Shown: piece after piece, positions 31,529-44,652 of the stretch
Numbering within the stretch: position 1 is the stretch's first letter
Layout: every line of letters begins with the position of its first letter
Assembly (NCBI GenBank): GCA_037957365.1
Contig: JARHVA010007801.1
Location: 36,001 to 100,000 of the forward strand
Length of the DNA stretch: 64,000 nucleotides
Reading direction: 5' to 3'
Source of the DNA: Torreya grandis
Lineage: Eukaryota; Streptophyta; Pinopsida; Cupressales; Taxaceae
Made by a program: the position numbers and the translations under genes
The notes under the pieces: generated by a model
Seen by the model: the letters and a program-made list of their open reading frames with translations, nothing else
Database searches by the model: none
What the model was told of the DNA's origin: nothing

Positions 31529-32533
31529 AATTGTTTCTAAATGATTAGGACTACAACCAATTCATGTAGAGGTATGTATGAAAGCATTAACTCTCATATC
31601 AATCATCAGACCTATCCCTAGTTAGTTGTGGGATGTTCAAATAGGTCCAAATCATGAAGGTAATTTACTTAGCTAGAAGGAAGAGTTTCATGCCATTTTT
31701 CATAATTTTCATGTCTCTTATGGAAATTTTGACCTCTTAAAATTGTATTTTTTGTTTCATACATATTTATAATGTATTTTTAACCTCTTTTATGAGATTA
31801 AAAATTATCCAAGAGACCTTTGGACTTACCTTATCTTTCTTTTTTCCCAAAGGCTATAAATATTGACAAATTTGGCTCTTTTGAACAACCTCCATTGGTT
31901 GATGGTCAAACCCTAGCCAATTGTTTACTTGAATGTCTATTGAAGTAATGGAAAAATTGAATTTTCCTACTTAAATTATATATAGTTGAGTGTTGTTACT
32001 TTGTTTTTGGTCTTGTTTAATAAAAGATGATCTTTTCTAGCATGTTATTCTCTATTGTTCACTAAGTGTGTAGAAGAGTAATTGTTATAGGTCTTTATTA
32101 GTGGTCTCACTCAAGTGTATAAGTGTATTATAAGTGTTTCATTATTTTATTCTCCTAGGAAATCATTCATTACCCTCTTAAGTATCAAAATACCTTTTTG
32201 AACCTCACTTATGAAACATTGATGTAACAATTTGTCTTGTGTTGTGAGTATTGTGTAAGGAAAGATTATTTTTGCTCTAAGTAGCATAAGTTCTGTCAAT
32301 AGGAGGAAATACAATATTTTTGCATAACCTTTTAATTTTCTTAGTTGTTTTATCAACCCTTTTCATCCAAAGTTGATAGGTAAAAAAGTACTTCAAAGAG
32401 TCCATCAAGAGAACTAGCCCTTCTAGAGATTCATCTCACCAAATTGCTAACCACAACAAGAAAGATGTTTCTATTGTGTTTCTTGGATGAGAAGAGATAG
32501 GAATATCCTCAAGGGGTACAAATCCAAGTGAAT

Positions 32534-33370
32534 TTTTTTTATCACTCCCAATGGGACTCTAATTCCTAGAAGATTATCTAAGATTAGTATTGGTCTTGGC
32601 ATAGTTGTAGCTATAAGAACATCTATATTTAGTACCTAGCGAATCCATTAAAGTTTTTAACTCTTTGGTTGTTGAACAATCCCTAATTTCCATGCCAATA
32701 GTGACCACTAGTTCTGTTACTAAAGGTACAACCTTTGAGTTTATTCAATTGCCTTTGTATTTTTTCAAAAGGTAGGTTTGCTATTTCTAATGATGTGGGA
32801 TGGGTCAAAAATCTTCCTTTGTTCCAGACTCAAATTCAGTGAGTCTAGTAATCTACCATTTGACTTAGAGAAACCTATGATCTCTCAAAGTAATAAGAAA
32901 ATGGGCTTATGTATCCTTTAATGCATCCATACGTGTAATTTTGCCTCCTTGGGTCTATCTCATAGGGGTAAAAGACAATCGATTCCTTTGTCCTATGTTT
33001 TCACAAGTGATGATATAAATATTAAAATAAAATAATTTTTAGGCTCTCATATCTATCATCCAAATAGTGAACATTCCATAATATTGGGTTGAAGATGTTC
33101 AAGGGTGAATCCACCTCTATTTTCAAAAACATTTAGGTGTATGAATAATCAACCTTATTCAAGGAAGTTGGTGTTTAAAAATTCCAAGTTCTTGCTTAGT
33201 TTAACCCCTAATACCGATAGCCTACATTCCAATATGGTTAAGAGACAACCTTTTATAACTTTCACTAGATCATCTCCTTTGAATCTTTCCTAATATGACC
33301 GAATTCCTGGAGCAACCCTTAAAAGTGTTCTATCTTTTAGTAGATAAGGTTCTATTACTTCCATTAAACA
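32534..33370 (+). other. element G leader and N-terminal gag region, unreadable
   Basis: This follows the 5' LTR of G. No standard primer-binding site is recognisable directly after the LTR edge, and no frame is convincing. A 62-codon stretch at 33105-33293 is open but matches nothing I recognise. Confidence 0.45.
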
Positions 33371-34150
33371 CATTAGAAACATAGAAAACTTATGAAATAT
33401 CCATAATATCACCCAAGAAAATGTATCCATTAGGTTATTGACATTGTATTTCAAAGGGAAAGCTTTAGATTGGTATGGGACTCTACTTGAAAATTTTATT
33501 GGTTCATGGTATGAACCAAGAGATCTATTGACTAAGAGGTTTAGAGAGAAGAGTGATTATATATCACTAGCTGCTATCAAGAGGGTACCATAAGAGTTTA
33601 TTCAATATTTTAACACTATATTTCAAAAAACATGTCATATGGTCCTAGCCCTTGTGAGACCTACCCCAAATTATGCCATTTATACTATTTAAAGGCATTG
33701 AATAGTGATGTATCCATGATGATTCAATCCATGGGTGGGAATACACTACTTGCTGCTTATGAGGTAGCAATAAATGTTGAGAATTGTCTTGTTTGAGTAG
33801 GGAATATTGCTCTTAGGACACCAATGCCATTGTTCCTTAATTTTTAACCTCTTAGTCAATTGACATTACCTACCTTGGCTCCTTTGCCTTGTCAAGATAA
33901 TTCTATCATTTCCCTACCAATGAGATCCATGAAGTTAAGAGTTTAATCCAAAGTGTTACTTATGAATTGGTTTCACTAAAAAGGTAATAAGCTCAAATTT
34001 ATAGGCCATACCTATCCTAGAATTAGTTTGGGCAAACAAATAGGCCTCATTTTCAAGGTAATAACAAAGGACAAGGTCAAAGCACTCGAGCTATACCTTA
34101 CTAAAGTTATAATACTAATTCCCCATCATATTCAAATGCTCCTTTTCCAA
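33371..34150 (+). pseudogene. element G gag remnant
   Basis: Plus-strand words of a Ty3 capsid are clear: KGKALDWYGTLLENFIGSW at about 33458-33514, then EPRDLLTKRFREKSD, then, with shifts, EFIQYFNTIFQKT and a NPWVGIHYLLLMR-like segment to about 33770. The rest is Pro/Gln-rich. In-frame stops and at least one frameshift are present. It precedes the protease of the same element. Confidence 0.7.
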
Positions 34151-34699
34151 CTTAAAACATATTTTTCAAGAACAACCATGCTATCCATCCTATGACCAAA
34201 ATCAAGGCCAAGTTGCATATGCCAATGAAATGCCTAGTCAAGACATGACAATGCAAGGTAGCCAAGTACTTGAAGTTCCAAATTTTGAGATGTAAATGAA
34301 AAATGGAATGGAAAATGGACAAACACAATCTGATTCTACTCATACAAATAATTTAGAGGGAGAGTTTTGTGCCATCAATCATTTGGGAATGTAAGTAATA
34401 TGAATGCTAGTGTGTCCTCTAACACTAGGTCTAAGAAGAGGGATATTGAAGAGACACAAGGGGATAATTAAGGACCTATTTTGACTCCTAAATAATCTCT
34501 AATGGTGGTTGGGTGTAACTGAGTCCCTAAGTGTAAGAAAATTAGAAGTTTCATAATGTAAGGCCAACTCCTACACATCCACCTTCACAAGCTACACCAC
34601 AAAGTACTAGTGCTTCCAAAGAGCCTTTCAAGGTGAGCAATCCTTCTATAAATGTTGTGGATCAGATGAAGAAGTTACATATGAATATTTACTTATGGG

Positions 34700-35420
34700 A
34701 TTCATGGATAATACTAAGATAAAAATATATGCTTCAAAATGAATTGTTAAGACTAGGTAAGCAAGTGGAATCAACTAGGAGTGAGAATGTTATTTTGGTG
34801 AATGGAACTCAGCCTATTGATGGAAAAGTGAAGAAAAATGATAATAATATTAATTTTTATTTATCCTTTATCATTGGTGATTTCTTATTTAAAAATTTCA
34901 TGATAGATAGTGGGGTTAGTACTTCAATTATGCCCAAGTAAATAGTGGATAAACTAGGCCTCAAGTATGAACTAATAACTAAAGAAGTTATATAATTAGA
35001 TGGGTCACCAACAAAGACCTTGGGAGTATTCAAAGATTTGAATCTGATTTCACATGATTGTCCTACTTTTTCTATCCTTCATAATGTGGTTATGGTATAT
35101 TTACCTCTATACTTTGATCTTTATTTGTTAAGAGAATTTACAGCCAAGATAGGTCGATACTTGATAGTCAATTGGTCCTATATGGTTTTTATGATAAAGT
35201 ATGACACTAAGGTAAATATTGAATCAAATCATATTCATCACAATAATATATATCCCTACATGCCTAAAGTTGCAATTGTCAATTATGCAATTCTTAATGA
35301 GGAAGAACTTCACATGGACCAATATCCAACTTCTTCTCTTGAACGAGTTTTTGATTTGTATCTATATGAATGGGAAGTTGAGAATCATGAGCATGATCCT
35401 TAAAAATTCATAGAGGAGGC
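34700..35420 (+). pseudogene. element G aspartic protease remnant
   Basis: FMIDSGVSTSIMPK at about 34897-34938 is the retropepsin active site, with the catalytic Asp codon at 34906-34908 and Val in place of the usual Ala. After a stop, GVFKDLNLISHDCPTFSIL and YLPLYFDLYLLREFTAKIG (35020-35160) are the continuation typical of plant Ty3 elements. The frame 35020-35403 stays open and ends in an acidic linker leading to the RNase H domain. Confidence 0.75.
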
Positions 35421-35479
35421 TAGTCTTGGAGTATATTGCATTCATGAGGACTCTTTCATGCCAAACTTGATAAAGCCAA

Positions 35480-35990
35480 GTGAAAACATGGATGGTTTAT
35501 GGAAGCTATTCTTTGATGAATCTAGAAGAAAAATTGGGGTAGGTGGTGGAGCAATGTTGGTTTCACCATCCAAGGAAAGCTAATATTCCACTTTTATATT
35601 TCACTTATCTTGTAATTTTAATGTGGCAAAACATGAGGCCCTTACTCATGGCCTTGAGTTGGCTAGGAAAAGAGGTGTGGAATAATTACAAGTGTATGGT
35701 GATAGTGAGTTGTTTGTGAATCAAGTAAGAGGCCAAAATGTCACTAATAACTCTTTGCTTAAGGCCTATAATAATAGATTGTAAGATCTTGTGGAGGATT
35801 TCCAAGCCTTCAACATCCAATCTATCCCAAGAGAAGACAACAAACATGCTGATAGGTTGGTAATAATTAAAGCATAATTTGATGTTCCAAAGGGGATAAG
35901 AGAAGATAAGAACTATCCACATCTCAAATTGATTGTAAGGCCCTCTATACCTGATAATGTTACTAATTGGCAAGTGTTTGATAGTGACCA
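35480..35990 (+). pseudogene. element G RNase H domain located upstream of RT
   Basis: KLFFDESRRKIGVGGGAM (35500-35556), KHEALTHGLELARKRGVE (35629-35685), YGDSELFVNQV (35696-35730) and NKHADRL (35841-35863) give the four acidic positions D-E-D-D of RNase H in correct order. The domain sits between protease and RT rather than after RT. A second, canonical RNase H trace follows the RT. The upstream one has the compact look of the extra, archaeal-like RNase H known from Tat-lineage elements, which is inference. Two or three stops interrupt it. Confidence 0.7.
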
Positions 35991-36239
35991 ACAAATAGAT
36001 ATTTTCCTATAAGAGGAGGCTAAGTTTTATTTAAAGAATTAATCCAAAATACAACAACAATATAGAGGTATATTGTACAATTGAAAAGAAAAAAGCTCCC
36101 TAAAGGCTTAGTCACACTTGAGATTATTATTAATGATGATGATCAGTTGAATAAAGAGAAGGTAATTATGTATACTAATCAATAAAATTGTGAGAGAGTA
36201 TAAATATTCAAAGATAAGTTATTTTCTCTTGGGAAGGTA

Positions 36240-37230
36240 TGTACTAATGAATAGAAACATGCTTTTATTGAGCTATGCAAGAAATTATCTGATGTATTTG
36301 CATAAGAATATAGTGATTTAAAATTATTTGATCCAAACTTAGCTCAACATATCATAGAGCTAGATGAGAATGGTAAGCCTATTAAGCCAAGGCAAAGGCC
36401 AATCAATCCTAAGATTGAGCCTCTCATGAGAAAGGATCTTATAAAGTTTATTGAGTCTAAGATTGTTTTTATTATTAAGCATTCATCTTGGTTGGAAAAC
36501 TTAGTACCTGTAAGGATGAAGAATGGGGAAATCAGGTTATGTGTTGGTTTTAGGGACTTGAATAGAGTTTCATTGAAGGACCATTATCCTCTTCCTTCCA
36601 TGGAGCAAAGTTTGCAAGTTATGGTAGGTAGTGAAAGGTTTTCTCTCCTTGATTGATATTTTAGGTATAATAATATTTTGGTAAAGGAAAGTGACCAATA
36701 TAGGATAGCCTTTACTACTAAATGGGTTAAATATGCTTATAAGAAAATTACTTTTGGATTGTCTAATGCTGGAACTACATTTGAATGTGCAATGGATATG
36801 GATTTTCAAGGTCTAATTAATGACATTGTGTTGGTGTATCTTGATGATATCATAGATTTTTATAAGGATGAAAAAGATAATTTTAATCACCTTAGGTAGA
36901 GTTTTGAGAGATGTATAGAGTTTGGAATCTATCTTAACCCAAAAAAGTGTGTGTTTTCTATCCCTGAGGGCAAAATTTTAGGACACATTATATCAAATAA
37001 GGGCATATCCATAGATCCTAAAAGGGTGAGTGCAATCTTAGCATTGGCTTTGCCCAAACAAAAGAAAGGCTTGCAAAGATTCTTTGGGAAAATCAATTTC
37101 ATAAAGAGGTTCATTCCTAATTTTCATAATTTTGTCAAGCCTCTAACCTCTATGCTAAAGAGGGATGAAGTATTCACTTGGACAAGAAGGAAGGAGAGTT
37201 TTGAAGAGATTAAACAAGCCATTACCTAAG
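36240..37230 (+). pseudogene. element G reverse transcriptase remnant
   Basis: The RT entry is AQHIIELDENGKPIKPRQRP (36340-36400). It continues through VPVRMKNGEIRLCVGFRDLN, HYPLPSMEQSLQVMVGS, RFSLLD (first catalytic Asp), FGLSNAGTTFE and VYLDDII, with YLDD at 36837-36848, then PEGKILGHIISNKGISIDP and RFFGKINFIKRFIPNF. Only a few stops fall inside (36654, 36897), so this is the best-preserved domain of G. It is of Ty3 type. Confidence 0.85.
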
Positions 37231-37660
37231 CTCCAACTCTTGTAAGTAATAATTTATCAACGGATTTTAAATAGTATACCTTTAGAAGTGATAAGGTAAT
37301 GTCTTCCATGCTTACTAAATCAAACAAAGAAAACTTGGAGTAGCATATTGCCTTCTATAGTCAAGGTTTGGAAGGCTATGAGGTAAGATATACCTATGTA
37401 GAGAAACAAGTACTTTTAATTTTTATAAGTCTAAATAAGTTTAGGCATATTTTATCTAAAAATAATATTCACATATTGGTACCTAATCCTAGTGTCAAAT
37501 AATTAATTTTGAGCATAGATTTAAATGAAAAAAAGGGTAGTTGGATAACAAAAGTGATGGAGTGTGATGTAGAAATCAAGACAACCAAGATAGTGAAAGA
37601 AAAGGGGTTATGTGAAAACCTTGATTTAGATTTGAAGGAAAAAAAGAGGTTATTTTAACA
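37231..37660 (+). pseudogene. element G second RNase H and linker remnant
   Basis: Words YTFRSDKVMSSMLTKSN (about 37279-37325), HIAFYSQGLEGYEVRYTYV and LIFISLNKFRHILSKN follow RT directly, the usual place of the Ty3 RNase H. The catalytic Asp lies in the SDK word. The following GSWITKVMECDVEIKTTKIV segment is the typical connection to integrase. Several stops are present. Confidence 0.75.
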
Positions 37661-38960
37661 CTTCATGATGATGTTATGACAACTACATCTTCATCCATGA
37701 GAATTTGGATACAAGAGATGATCCATCTTCTTCAAATTGGTGAGTGTCCATAAGGCCTAGATAGAGCTAAAAAAAGGTACTTTCGATTATAATCTATTCT
37801 TTATGTCCTTATTGATGGAATGTTGTTTATGAAGGAATTATTAGGTGTGATATTGAGATGTGTTGAATCAGATCAGGTTGAGAAAATATTGCTTGAGTTT
37901 CATGATGGATCAGTTGGTGGTCACTTTGCTCCAAGAACCATAGCTACTAAGATAATGAGAGCTAGATATTTTTATCCTAATTTCTTCAAAGACACCCATT
38001 ATTGGGTAAAGAAATTTCAAAAATGTGATCTCTTTAATGGAAAACAAAATATTTCATCTTTTCCTCTTCATCCAATATAAGTAGACCAACCTTTCATGCA
38101 ATGGGGTGTAGATTTCATAGGCCTAATTAACCCACCTTCTAGTTTTAGCCACAAGTGGGTGTTGACTGCTACATATTACTTTACAAGATGGGTGGAGGCT
38201 ATAGCTCTCAAGGAAATAAATGAAGGTTAAGTTATAGACTTCTATGAAGGCATAGTGACAAGGTTTTGGGATCTTTTAACAATAATTTTAGACAATGCAT
38301 TGGCTTTCCTTTGAATGAAGACAAGTGAGTGGGCTTTGAAACATGGCATATATCTTAGTACTTCCTCCAACTATTATTAATAAGGGAATGGACTAGTTGA
38401 GTCTAACAATAATAATATTATTAGGATCATAAAGATGACAATGGAGGAAAACTAAAGTACTTGGCATTTCAAGTTGAAAACAACTCTTTGGGCTGATAGG
38501 ATCACCCCTAAAAGAGAAATTGGAAACTTACCATATACACTTGTTTATGGGAAAGAGCTAGACTACCTATTTCACTTGAGTTACCAGCCTTGGACCTCAC
38601 TTATAATCTAGAGTTGATGGAAAATGAAATCATGGAAATCAGGTTGTGTGAGTTGATGGAGCTTGAAGAGACAAGAGATCAAGCTATGAAAACTATGAGA
38701 CCTCACTAAGATCAAACAAAGATATAATTTGACAAAAAAGCAATGCTAAGAAGTTTCCAAGAGGGAGACATTGTTTGAAACTAGGATGAAGATAGGGTTA
38801 AACTTGGGAAACACATAAAGTTTGATGCTTTTTGGAGTGTCCCTTATGTTATCACCCAATGAAAACAACACAATGCTTTCTATCTCTCAAAGTTGGATGG
38901 AGAGAAGCTTCATATTCTAGTCAATGAGATATATCTGAAACATTTCTACCAAGGTTCTCC
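37661..38960 (+). pseudogene. element G integrase remnant
   Basis: The open stretch 37820-38080 holds the zinc-binding region with HDGSVGGHFAPRTIATKI and FQKCDLFNGK, where the second Cys of the HHCC set has become Phe. The core shows WGVDFIG (Asp codon 38111-38113), ILDNALAF (Asp codon 38291-38293) and GLVESNN (Glu codon 38399-38401), an exact DD35E spacing. Codon drift and stops follow to about 38950, where KFDAFWSVPYVI and YLSKLDGEKLH resemble the C-terminal module. Confidence 0.8.
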
Positions 38961-39200
38961 TCTCTCTTTGTACAAATTTTTTTCCTTGTTTTCCCTAAGT
39001 GCTTATGCACATGTGTGAGTCTTGTTGTTGTCTTGCTTTGTATTATGTTTGCTTGGTGTGTTGTGGTAGTTTTGTGTGTGTTTTAGGCAATTATTTTCTA
39101 GTTGTCTTCAAGAAATAATTGAATCATTTGGCCCATGATAGGATAAGGCTATTGGTCCTTAGTATAGTAGGCATACTACCCCTTTTAGTCACAAATTTGT
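38961..39200 (+). other. element G region between integrase and 3' LTR
   Basis: Non-coding and T/G-rich. No clear polypurine tract survives immediately before 39201, so the LTR edge rests on where similarity to the 5' LTR begins. Confidence 0.5.
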
Positions 39201-42200
39201 TGACTAAATTTGACTTTTAGGTCAAATTTGGACCCCTATAGGTAAAATTATGTTTTTCAGATGTTATAGGGGTATAAATATTTGTCATATCCTATATTAT
39301 AGTTCAATTGATGCTATCTAATGTATTTCTAGCCCTAGTAATGTTTTCATTAGTATATTTATCATTTTGGGTCAATTTAGTGGGTTTTAAGAGTCATTAA
39401 TGAAAGTGGCTCAGTTTATAAGGTGATTAGGTGTCCTATTTTCCTTTAAAATGTCTAAGAGGTCAGTTTAACTATCAAGGATGTTAGTTACATTAGAATA
39501 TTTTAGGTTGTCTAGCTAAAATCTAAGAAACCAACTAAAAAGGGAGAAAATGGCACTTGTACGACCCATGGGGAAGTGTGCCACATGGTAAAGTATCATG
39601 GAAGGAATTTTACCTTCTTAAAATTCATATATACATTTGGTTTGCTCTTGAATTTTCATTTTAAATCCAAAACTATTTTGCTCTTTTCTTGCTTTCATAG
39701 ATATACAAAAGTTACCTATAGGTTTATGATTAGTATGGATAATTAGTAAGGTTCCAAGATAAATTATTTTAGGAGGTGATAACACACTTATATACCTTAA
39801 TTTCCATATCAATAGTGTGATTATTTATCAAATTTTCTTTATGAATCATCCTTTTGAAGTTGATGTTAATTTTCTGCTAGTTATTTCATACACGCTATAG
39901 GTTTTGCTTTATTCTGGTCAAATTAGTAAGAACTAGTTGGTGATGTGGACTCAAGATGATGTTAACTAAATCATTATATGGTATCCATTATTATTTTCAT
40001 GTTTCATAATGTTTTTATGAGAAAGATAGTCCATGCCATAGGAAGGTGTCACCACTATGAATTTCTAATCAATTCCACCTTGTTATAGAATGTTGGTATT
40101 CTTCAAAGGTTTTATATGAGTTTAATATGGTGTTCCACAAGGATTAGGGTAATATTACAACCTATTACCATGTTTTTCCATCATATCATGATTTGGGAAA
40201 ATTCCCATCTTGTCATTCTTCATTGTCAACTCTTTACCTAATTCCCCTTACAGTCACTTATATAAGCTTGTTTATCTTATCCGTGGAGTTGTAATCAAAG
40301 TGTGTTCATTATCCAAGCCACGAATATATGAGGAGAGTCCACTTGGATGCTTGGGAAGAGTACAAGTTTGGTGAAAAGATCATTCACCATGATAAAATAG
40401 TCATGATATGATTTTGCTTATTTTATTCCATATATATGTAGGTGATTTTCACATTGAAAGAAATGTTTGAAGCCTGTCTCAATATGGCCTTGTTGTCAAT
40501 CATGAATTTGGAAGGTTTACAATAGGTTTGAGTTTCCCATGAGGTATTTTATCCACATTATTTCTCTATTCCACACTCACTACCCACATTCAACTCATTT
40601 TCACATACAAGCATCTCATGATGTCATTAGAGCCTTGGTATTGGTTTCAATTATTTTGAGATATGAAAAGTTCATTTGAGGGTATTAATAGAGGCCTTGG
40701 ACAATTGGAATCAAATGATAATGTATACTTATCATTCCATGATGACTAGAGAAGTTTGAATTCTTGTGTTTGAGAATGTTCATCTACAGGCGTATCAACA
40801 AAGCTTTGAAAATTCTTGTGTAGAGATTTGAAACATGAAATAAGCCACATTTTGGATTTTAACATGTGACTTGACCCTTCTAGACTGGTTTGAAGTGTCA
40901 ATGAGGCAAAATGAATATGTAAACTACTATGATGAAGCAAAGACTAAATTTTGGGAATCTTTCCCTAAAATGTAGAAATAGAGCTCAAAGGGGTTTTTGT
41001 GAACCCCTCACAACATGTTTCCCAAGGATTTAAAATCCTCTAAGGAGATAAGTCTTGTATCCCATAGCATAGGCAAGGCATATGCAAAGAATTGATGTTA
41101 AATAGTAAGTGGAAAGAGGTTTTTTGAGGCCTCAAATATGCCTCTGAAAACATTAAAATACTCCATTAATGTCTACAAGTCTAAATTTTTAAGTGGCATT
41201 TTGGAAAAAATTAGAAACAATGAAGAGTGCCTCATGAATAATATGTTTTTAATTGGTTGGATGGAAAAAAAATAGCATTAAATTTATCAAGAGAATATTT
41301 AGACTTTGTCTTGTAGGCTCTATGGCCACTTACATGTGTCCTAATAAGAAATACACATCTATAGTAGGGGTGTCTCAGTCTAAGCAAGAAGAGACTCAGT
41401 TAGGAGTCCAAAGAGAATATATAGTGAGTATAATGTATAATAAATTAGCAAATGGTTCTAATGGATCCAAAGGATGTCTATAAGCATCATGACCAAGTCT
41501 AAAGAGCTAGATGCACCTACAGGTAGGGTCTAAAGGGGTAGAGTACCTCAGTCAAACTAGTGATCCTAACTTGATGCCTAAGTGATGTCTTAAGAAATTT
41601 AAATAAGATCAATAGTTCAAACCTATACTTTATGACCTATATGTATTTAGTTAGGACCTTTAAACATCATAAATGAGCTCAGTTGAAGTCCAATACCCAC
41701 CTACAATATGGTGTCTTAGTCAACAAGTAATGAAGGGCTTAATTATAACCAAAAGTGAATATGAAGGCCAAATGGGGTCTTGGATTGATGATAAAAGTAA
41801 TTTAACACTTCTATGAGGGTCATGATCAATTTCATGAACTACAAAAAATGTAAGGAAGGCCTACACATACCTTTTGAAACCCTAAATGCACCTATAACAG
41901 GGTATAATATTGATAAAGGTAAGATAGGAGATGAACTTGTCTAGTGAAGAAAGGAAGTTTACAATAAATGAAAATAGGTTCATGATATGTCAAAATGTGT
42001 TTACATCATCCCAATACTCTACCATGATAATCATCTACCTTCCCTACTTGGCCAAAAGTCATCAGTTTGTATAGTTGCTCTAAGAAACCTCTTTGCTCAG
42101 TAGATGAATATGAGGAATCTAAAGAAGAGAGGTGTTTTAGGTGATTTAAAAAATTAATAAGCATAAATTGAGGATGAATAAAATTTTTAGGGAATATATG

Positions 42201-44652
42201 AGCATTTTCTAATCTTATAAAGGTCAATTTTGGGTGGATTTGGGAAAAGGTGTAGGAAATAGGCTTTTTAGGCCTTTTTTGGGCATTTTGAGCTGGTTAG
42301 GCACCTAAATCAAGGAATACAGATAAAATTTTTGGTAAATATCATAATTTTGACCTTTTAAAACTCTGAAAATATTCACTTTTCCTTGGGAATGAGGGAT
42401 ATACCTCACTATTTTGTCTCAAAAGTTAGCAAATATAGGAAAATCAAGCTTTAACAAAGTAAGCTAGTCAGTACAAAATGGGCAAAGGGTTGATATGGAT
42501 ATTTGGGAACCTAAATATACACATTATGAGGTGTATGGAAGGAAATTATATGATATATAATAACTAATTTAGGCTCAAACCTTTCAAGATGATCAAAATA
42601 CCCTTGCACTCAGTCCAACTAGGCAAGTTTTCATTAGGCCTAATTGGTGAATGAGAGAAAAGGAAGAAGAGGAGTGATTTGGAATTTGTGTGGTGATATT
42701 ATAAGCTGTAATGAGGTGTGAAAATTCATAATAAACCAACCAGACCATTGAATATTAGTCTAAGTAGCCAAAGCTAGCTAGGTGCAGGTTAGGCCTTAAA
42801 AGGACCTAAAACCAATTGGGGTCCATATTCATTTTCAACACTTGGAGGGATATCTAGATGATTGGGACATTATAGGGAGATGGAATTAGAATTTTTTTAA
42901 CTTTTAGTATGAAAAGGAACATAAAAGAAAGGTAATTTTAGCTCAATAAGAGTTCAAGCATGTAAGAAAGGTAGAAACAAGATTGATGGGGTGACGTCAA
43001 GTGTTCATATATCCTTTGAGAGTTTACATGGGAACCAAAGGAGCTTGGATGGGTTAGTAGGGTCCCTCAACATCAGGTTTGTGTAATTTTTAGCAAGTTA
43101 AACATGAGAACTTTATGAACAATGCTTAAGACTAAAAAACTACCTATAACCCTGCTAAACCTTCAGATAAGACTTGATGGAGAAAACAAGCTTGGATAGT
43201 TATCCAAATGACATATTTTTATGATGAAATCTATTTGAAAATATATAGGACTCACTCAGGCTTCCTCCCATGCTTTTGAGTTGTACATAATTATATGGAT
43301 AGGTGGAAAAATAAGGGTTTTTACCATTTTGTGTGTTTCATAGGTTCTAAGAGGTTATAAGAGATGAAATAAAGTTTGGAGGAAATATATATACTTTTAA
43401 AAACTCCCTATTATAATTTTATTCCAATTAAAAACACTTAAGTTTCCAAAATAGAGCTCTCATCTCAGCTAGTCAAAATTGGCATAGTGAACATAAGGGT
43501 GAGAAGTGTGAAAACCTCAAGTGGATGTTTTTAAATGTAAACCTAAGTAGTATAAGGATATGGAGGGTATTTTAAAGTTTCAACCACTCCATCCAATGAA
43601 TTTTAATGGAAAAAAAATCAATTTTGAGGTTAAGTGTGAGGGGTGGCAAAAAAGAGGAGTTTTTTAGACTATAACGAGTGATGGCTTACTTTTATGAGTT
43701 TATAGATGAGTAGGAATACAAAAAATGAATGGAGAGGAATGTTTGAAATATTTCCCTCTCATCCTAATAATCATACCTATCCTGAGTTATTTTTGAGATG
43801 TTTAAATAGGTCAAAATCATGAAGGTAATTTTTTGAGCCAGAATGAAGAGTTTCATTCCATTTTTCATAAGTTTCATGACTTGTATGGACATTTAGACCT
43901 CTTAAAATTGTATGGTTAATTTCAACCCTATTTTTAATTCATGTTTAACCTATTTTCTTAGATTTATAGGTGTCCAAGAGACCTTTGGACCTCCCTTGTC
44001 TTGCTCTTCTCCTAATGGTTATAAATATTGACTCTTTTGGCTCTTTTGAGTAAGTCTCCATTGGTTGATGGTGAAACCCTAGCCAATTTTGTACGTGAAT
44101 GTATATTTAATATATATAAAAAGTTAATTTTCCTAATTAAATTCTGTATAATTGAGTTTTTTTTCAATCTTTTTAGTCTTGTTTAGCTAAAGATGATCTT
44201 TTCTAGCATGTTATCCTTGATTATTCACCAAGTGTGTAGAAGAGTAATTGTTACATATATTTATTAGTGTTGTATTTCAAGTTTATAAGTGTGTTATAAG
44301 TGGTTAATTATTTTATTCTCCTAATTAATCATTAATTACCCTCTTAATTATCAAAATACCTTTTTGAACCTAGCTTATGAAATATTGATCTAACAATTTG
44401 TCTTGTGTTATGAGTTTTGTTTAAGGAAAGATTTATTTTTCTCTAAGTAGTATAAGTTAATTAAATAGGAGGAAATACAATATTCATGCTTCAAATTTTA
44501 TGGGTAAGAAATTACTTTAAAGAGTGCATTAAGGGAACTAGCCCTTTAAGAGATTCATCTCACCAAATTGTTAACCAGAACAAGAGAGATGTTTCCATTG
44601 TGCCACTTGGATGAGGAGAGATAATAATCTACTAAAGGGGTGAAAATCCAAG
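39201..44652 (+). repeat. 3' LTR of giant element G, uninterrupted
   Basis: About 5.45 kb align with the three pieces of the 5' LTR. This copy confirms the insertion points of B (near 41745) and C (near 43690). Frame remnants at 41253-41483 parallel those at 15340-15790, with words such as VGVSQSK and SKGCL or SKGGL in the same order. Whether a protein was once encoded is unclear. Confidence 0.88.
40259..40265 (+). promoter_or_regulatory. candidate TATA box in 3' LTR of element G
   Basis: TATATAA in CAGTCACTTATATAAGCTT corresponds to 14570-14576 in the 5' LTR and lies about 1.06 kb into the LTR. Confidence 0.4.

Larger units (their letters stand above)
13507..32533 (+). repeat. 5' LTR of giant element G, split into three parts
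   Basis: Parts 13507-16054, 20773-22646 and 31529-32533 add up to about 5.4 kb. They align in order with 39201-44652. Start pair: TGACCACGTTTGACTTTTAG against TGACTAAATTTGACTTTTAG. End pair: a CATCTCACCAAATTG phrase followed by a shared CAAATCCAAGTGAA-like word near 32520-32533 (AAAATCCAAGTGAA in the 3' copy). The copies differ at many positions and by small indels, so this is the oldest dated insertion in the block. Confidence 0.85.
13507..44652 (+). mobile_element. giant Ty3/gypsy element G with 5.4 kb LTRs, nested insertions
   Basis: Two long direct repeats flank a gypsy internal region of about 6.7 kb (32534-39200). The 3' copy is continuous (39201-44652). The 5' copy is in three collinear pieces: 13507-16054, 20773-22646 and 31529-32533. 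They are separated by elements B and C, which have clean target-site duplications. Without B and C the element would be about 17.5 kb. Internal order is gag, protease, RNase H, RT, second RNase H, integrase, all with stops. Size, long LTRs and RNase H duplication recall the Tat/Ogre branch of plant Ty3 elements, which is inference. No clear target duplication for G itself was found. Confidence 0.85.
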
